From Luscinia megarhynchos (Eukaryota > Chordata > Aves > Passeriformes > Turdidae): a stretch of 64,000 nt of DNA. Of this stretch, positions 61,441 through 64,000 are shown piece by piece; the stretch's first letter is position 1, and every line of letters starts with the position of its first letter. Where the stretch lies: contig CM067566.1 in NCBI GenBank assembly GCA_034336665.1, positions 18,582,330-18,646,329 of the forward strand, written 5' to 3'. The position numbers were made by a program, and so were the translations under genes. The notes beneath the pieces were generated by a model. The model had not been told where the DNA came from and searched no databases. It saw nothing but the letters and a program-made list of their open reading frames with translations.

Positions 61441-64000
61441 AATTAGCTTTACATAGTATTGTGCTCTTGACAACACAAACCTGGATGCTTGATTGAGGAT
61501 CTCCCTACTAGCCTGGTGTCTAGGAGCTCACCAGGCCCTATGATGCCTACATTCCTTAATGATCTTTCAACTTCTTTTTGTAATGGGTGGGAGAGGAAAG
61601 CTTAGAAACCAGCCATTACATCTAAGTATATTGACTGCTTAATTATGTTCACACATTAAATGGCTGATCTGAATTATGGTTCTCATGCCATAAAAATGTT
61701 CATTATTTCCTGTTAAGGGCTTTCAAGTGATATAATTTCCGGATCTTGGCCCAGGAGTTTGGAGCTGTAGAGGCAACGGCTGTACCTCCAATGACACTTC
61801 ACTAATTGTTTTGGCATGTGACATTAATTGCATTCTGTTCAGGAACTCTCCTCTCCTGATTGAAGTGTGCTTTGTGTGTGTGGTGTATGTTGTTACATGC
61901 CCTGTCTGGCAGAACAATATGGGTCCTTTACTGTGTGCCCTTTTAACTTGAATAGTTTCTCTGAAATGGAGTGTAGTTTTGTGTTAACTGAGGATCTGCA
62001 GAAGCATATAGAGTTTATTTTTACTGTTTAATTTTTCGTGCAGAGAGACTCTTATGGTACACAGGTACAATTAGGTGGAAACAAGAATGGTTCATTTCCG
62101 TGCTTTCTCTTTTTATGTCCATTTTAGAAATAAAGATATTGAAGCTTGAGACTTTATGAACCAATCCTTTTTCTAGTTGTTTCAACTTACCTGATCAAAT
62201 CAGGAAATCAGACATAAAATCTGATTTTTCCTTGTTATTTAAGTCAATAGATAAGTTTCTAGCAGGAAAAAAATCCAAAAGACTCATGTATTTTAATCTC
62301 TTTATTAAACATTCAGTTTAATACACAGGTAATTTCTTTCTTTTGCTTTAAGAGTTCATAAGAATATCTTCGTCCATAGGCATCTCCTATCAATTTTATT
62401 TATGCAATTTGGAAGCAAATTTGTTGCTATAGAGATATTTTCCTTGGAATCACTACTGCAATGAGGAACAAAGGTGAAAAATAACTTGTGGGTCCCTTGA
62501 AAAACACTTACTTGATATAGTGACTGATTCTAGAAAAACATCCAGGGTTTGTTTCTCAGAACCAGAAACCATTCCATCAGTTTCGACAGTTTCAGTTGGA
62601 AGCTTATCTTTCAGCAAGATCCCAGGATCTGTCAATAGTATCTGTATATAAAATGACAAATAGTTTCAGTTTGCCAGCTGTTCAGAAACTCTCACCAAGC
62701 AGACAAAATTAACACTCCTGTTGCAGATTAATGTTTAGCCGAGGTTGTAGACCCTTAGGAAGATGAGGAACCTGTCTCTCCTGTGATTTGAACTCTCTGC
62801 TTTTTATCATTATTCTGTGGTTTTGATCTTTCTAGTTGAAACAAATAACACTGTGCTGTTTGCGTCTACTGACCTTAATTTACAAATCAAGCTACTATTA
62901 GCAGACATCTGCATGATGGTGTACCAATTAAAACTAGGAGAGTAAATTCTAGTTTGCACACAAACAACAATTTGCATAGCTCTTCAAAGAGAGGAACTCA
63001 GATGTTTTAGGAACTCAGCGCCATTAAACCTTGAGGCAACTGGGAAAGGATCATGAAGGGTTGAAAGGCAATAGCAGATTTAACTTTATTTCTCTGTGAT
63101 AAATGTAGATTGATGCTGCAACTTTTGGTCTATACCAGATACCTGTGATTTCTCCAAAGTTAGCCAACTATTGATATGATTATTTTGCTTCCAGCTATGA
63201 TGCTCAGAGAACTGAGATGTATGTGATGGTTATGGCAGTTGGAAAGCAGACAAAAATGAGAAACAAAAATTTGCAGCTAGTAAATTAAAGCATGATTAAA
63301 ATAGTTTACCAAAGTGAAGAAAAACAACCAAAACCCCCTGTTTCTATTCACTCCAGCTCATAGAGAAGGCAAGAGAAATGAATGTGAGTTAAAATGTGAA
63401 GTCAAAAATTGGCCTTAAAGAATCTATAATGACCTTGTACAAGCAGGTTCTTACCTCTTACCTTCAAGAGTATTGAAGCCTTTCTCTGAGCATGGGCTGA
63501 GAAACCTTTTGTTCACTCTGGCAGCCAGTAGACCAATGTATGGTACTTTTTGTTACCAGAGTAATTTACTAGTCTTCCTACAGCTCCACTGGGATCTTTG
63601 AAAACTGTCATCAGTTCCCTGGGATTCTCCGAGTTCAGGTATGTTTCCCTTCCTGTGACTTTCCTAGAATATTTATGCTTTTAACCTGCTGAGAAAATTT
63701 TCAGCATTGCTCCTGTGACAGTAGCAATTCAAATTCATGGGGGATGAGCTGTGGCAAATGCAGACAATTTTACTGAGCAGTGTCTCCAACCACTGAACCA
63801 AGCTTAAGTGGGAATCCTTAAGTGGTTCACATTTATTTTTTAGTAATGAATTCTCTGTCTTTTTGAACTTCAAGCTTTTGGGCTGTTAACATGTGTGGAG
63901 AGTCTAAATCAATGAACTCCACCTCACAGCCATCTAGGCACTGTTACAGTGTAGAGGCTATTATTTGCTGGGTTTTCTGATTTTTCTTTCTTCCTTTTTT
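61441..64000. other. Unassigned non-coding DNA, right end
   Basis: No gene recognised. An exon-like block lies at 63584-63638 with a moderate acceptor and a strong 'cag|gtatgt' donor (see findings). The window ends in an AT/pyrimidine-rich stretch. Frames are under 70 codons. Confidence 0.55.

Noticed and set aside
1..64000. CRISPR array, operon, prophage or other bacterial system
   Set aside because: No regularly spaced direct repeats, no densely packed coding frames; repeats and composition are vertebrate.

Overview
This window looks like gene-free euchromatic DNA from a bird. The base composition is AT-rich and CpG-poor. No reading frame has a recognisable cellular protein, and I see no intact RNA gene. 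Every repeat I can identify belongs to the usual avian set: many CR1 LINE fragments in both orientations, one well-preserved solo retroviral LTR, and a few much older relics. Two CR1 copies (about 6.4-7.0 kb and 60.9-61.4 kb) share a 3' end that I associate with passerines, so a songbird is my best guess, but that rests on memory of the family.

Layout. 0-4.8 kb: single-copy-looking DNA with one GC-rich patch. 4.8-7.0 kb: two plus-strand CR1 fragments. 7.0-11.8 kb: unassigned DNA with a second GC-rich patch and some splice-like signals. 11.8-14.3 kb: a long, heavily decayed minus-strand CR1 that still shows 3' UTR, reverse transcriptase, endonuclease and 5' portions, with internal deletions and a CTT microsatellite. 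15.0-15.5 kb: two short CR1 ends. 22.5 kb: a short minus-strand CR1 tail. 24.9-25.6 kb: a 720-bp solo LTR flanked by a perfect 5-bp target duplication. 29.2 and 39.8 kb: two tRNA-derived (MIR/CORE-like) SINE head relics. 41.9-42.2 kb: a cluster of developmental factor motifs that looks like a conserved enhancer. 43.0 kb: an isolated exon-like block with good splice signals. 47.6-47.9 kb: a minus-strand CR1 truncated at its 5' end. 55.8-56.1 kb: a reverse transcriptase relic from an ancient LINE distinct from the CR1 copies here. 58.4-59.7 kb (minus) and 60.9-61.4 kb (plus): two divergently oriented CR1 copies. The rest is unassigned.

There is no operon, prophage, CRISPR array or gene cluster, and no evidence for a new multi-gene system. 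The window is either a gene desert or the inside of a very large intron. The observations most worth checking are the candidate enhancer, the exon-like block at 43.0 kb, the ancient LINE reverse transcriptase relic and the SINE heads. All family assignments come from reading the sequence against remembered consensus features, with no database search.
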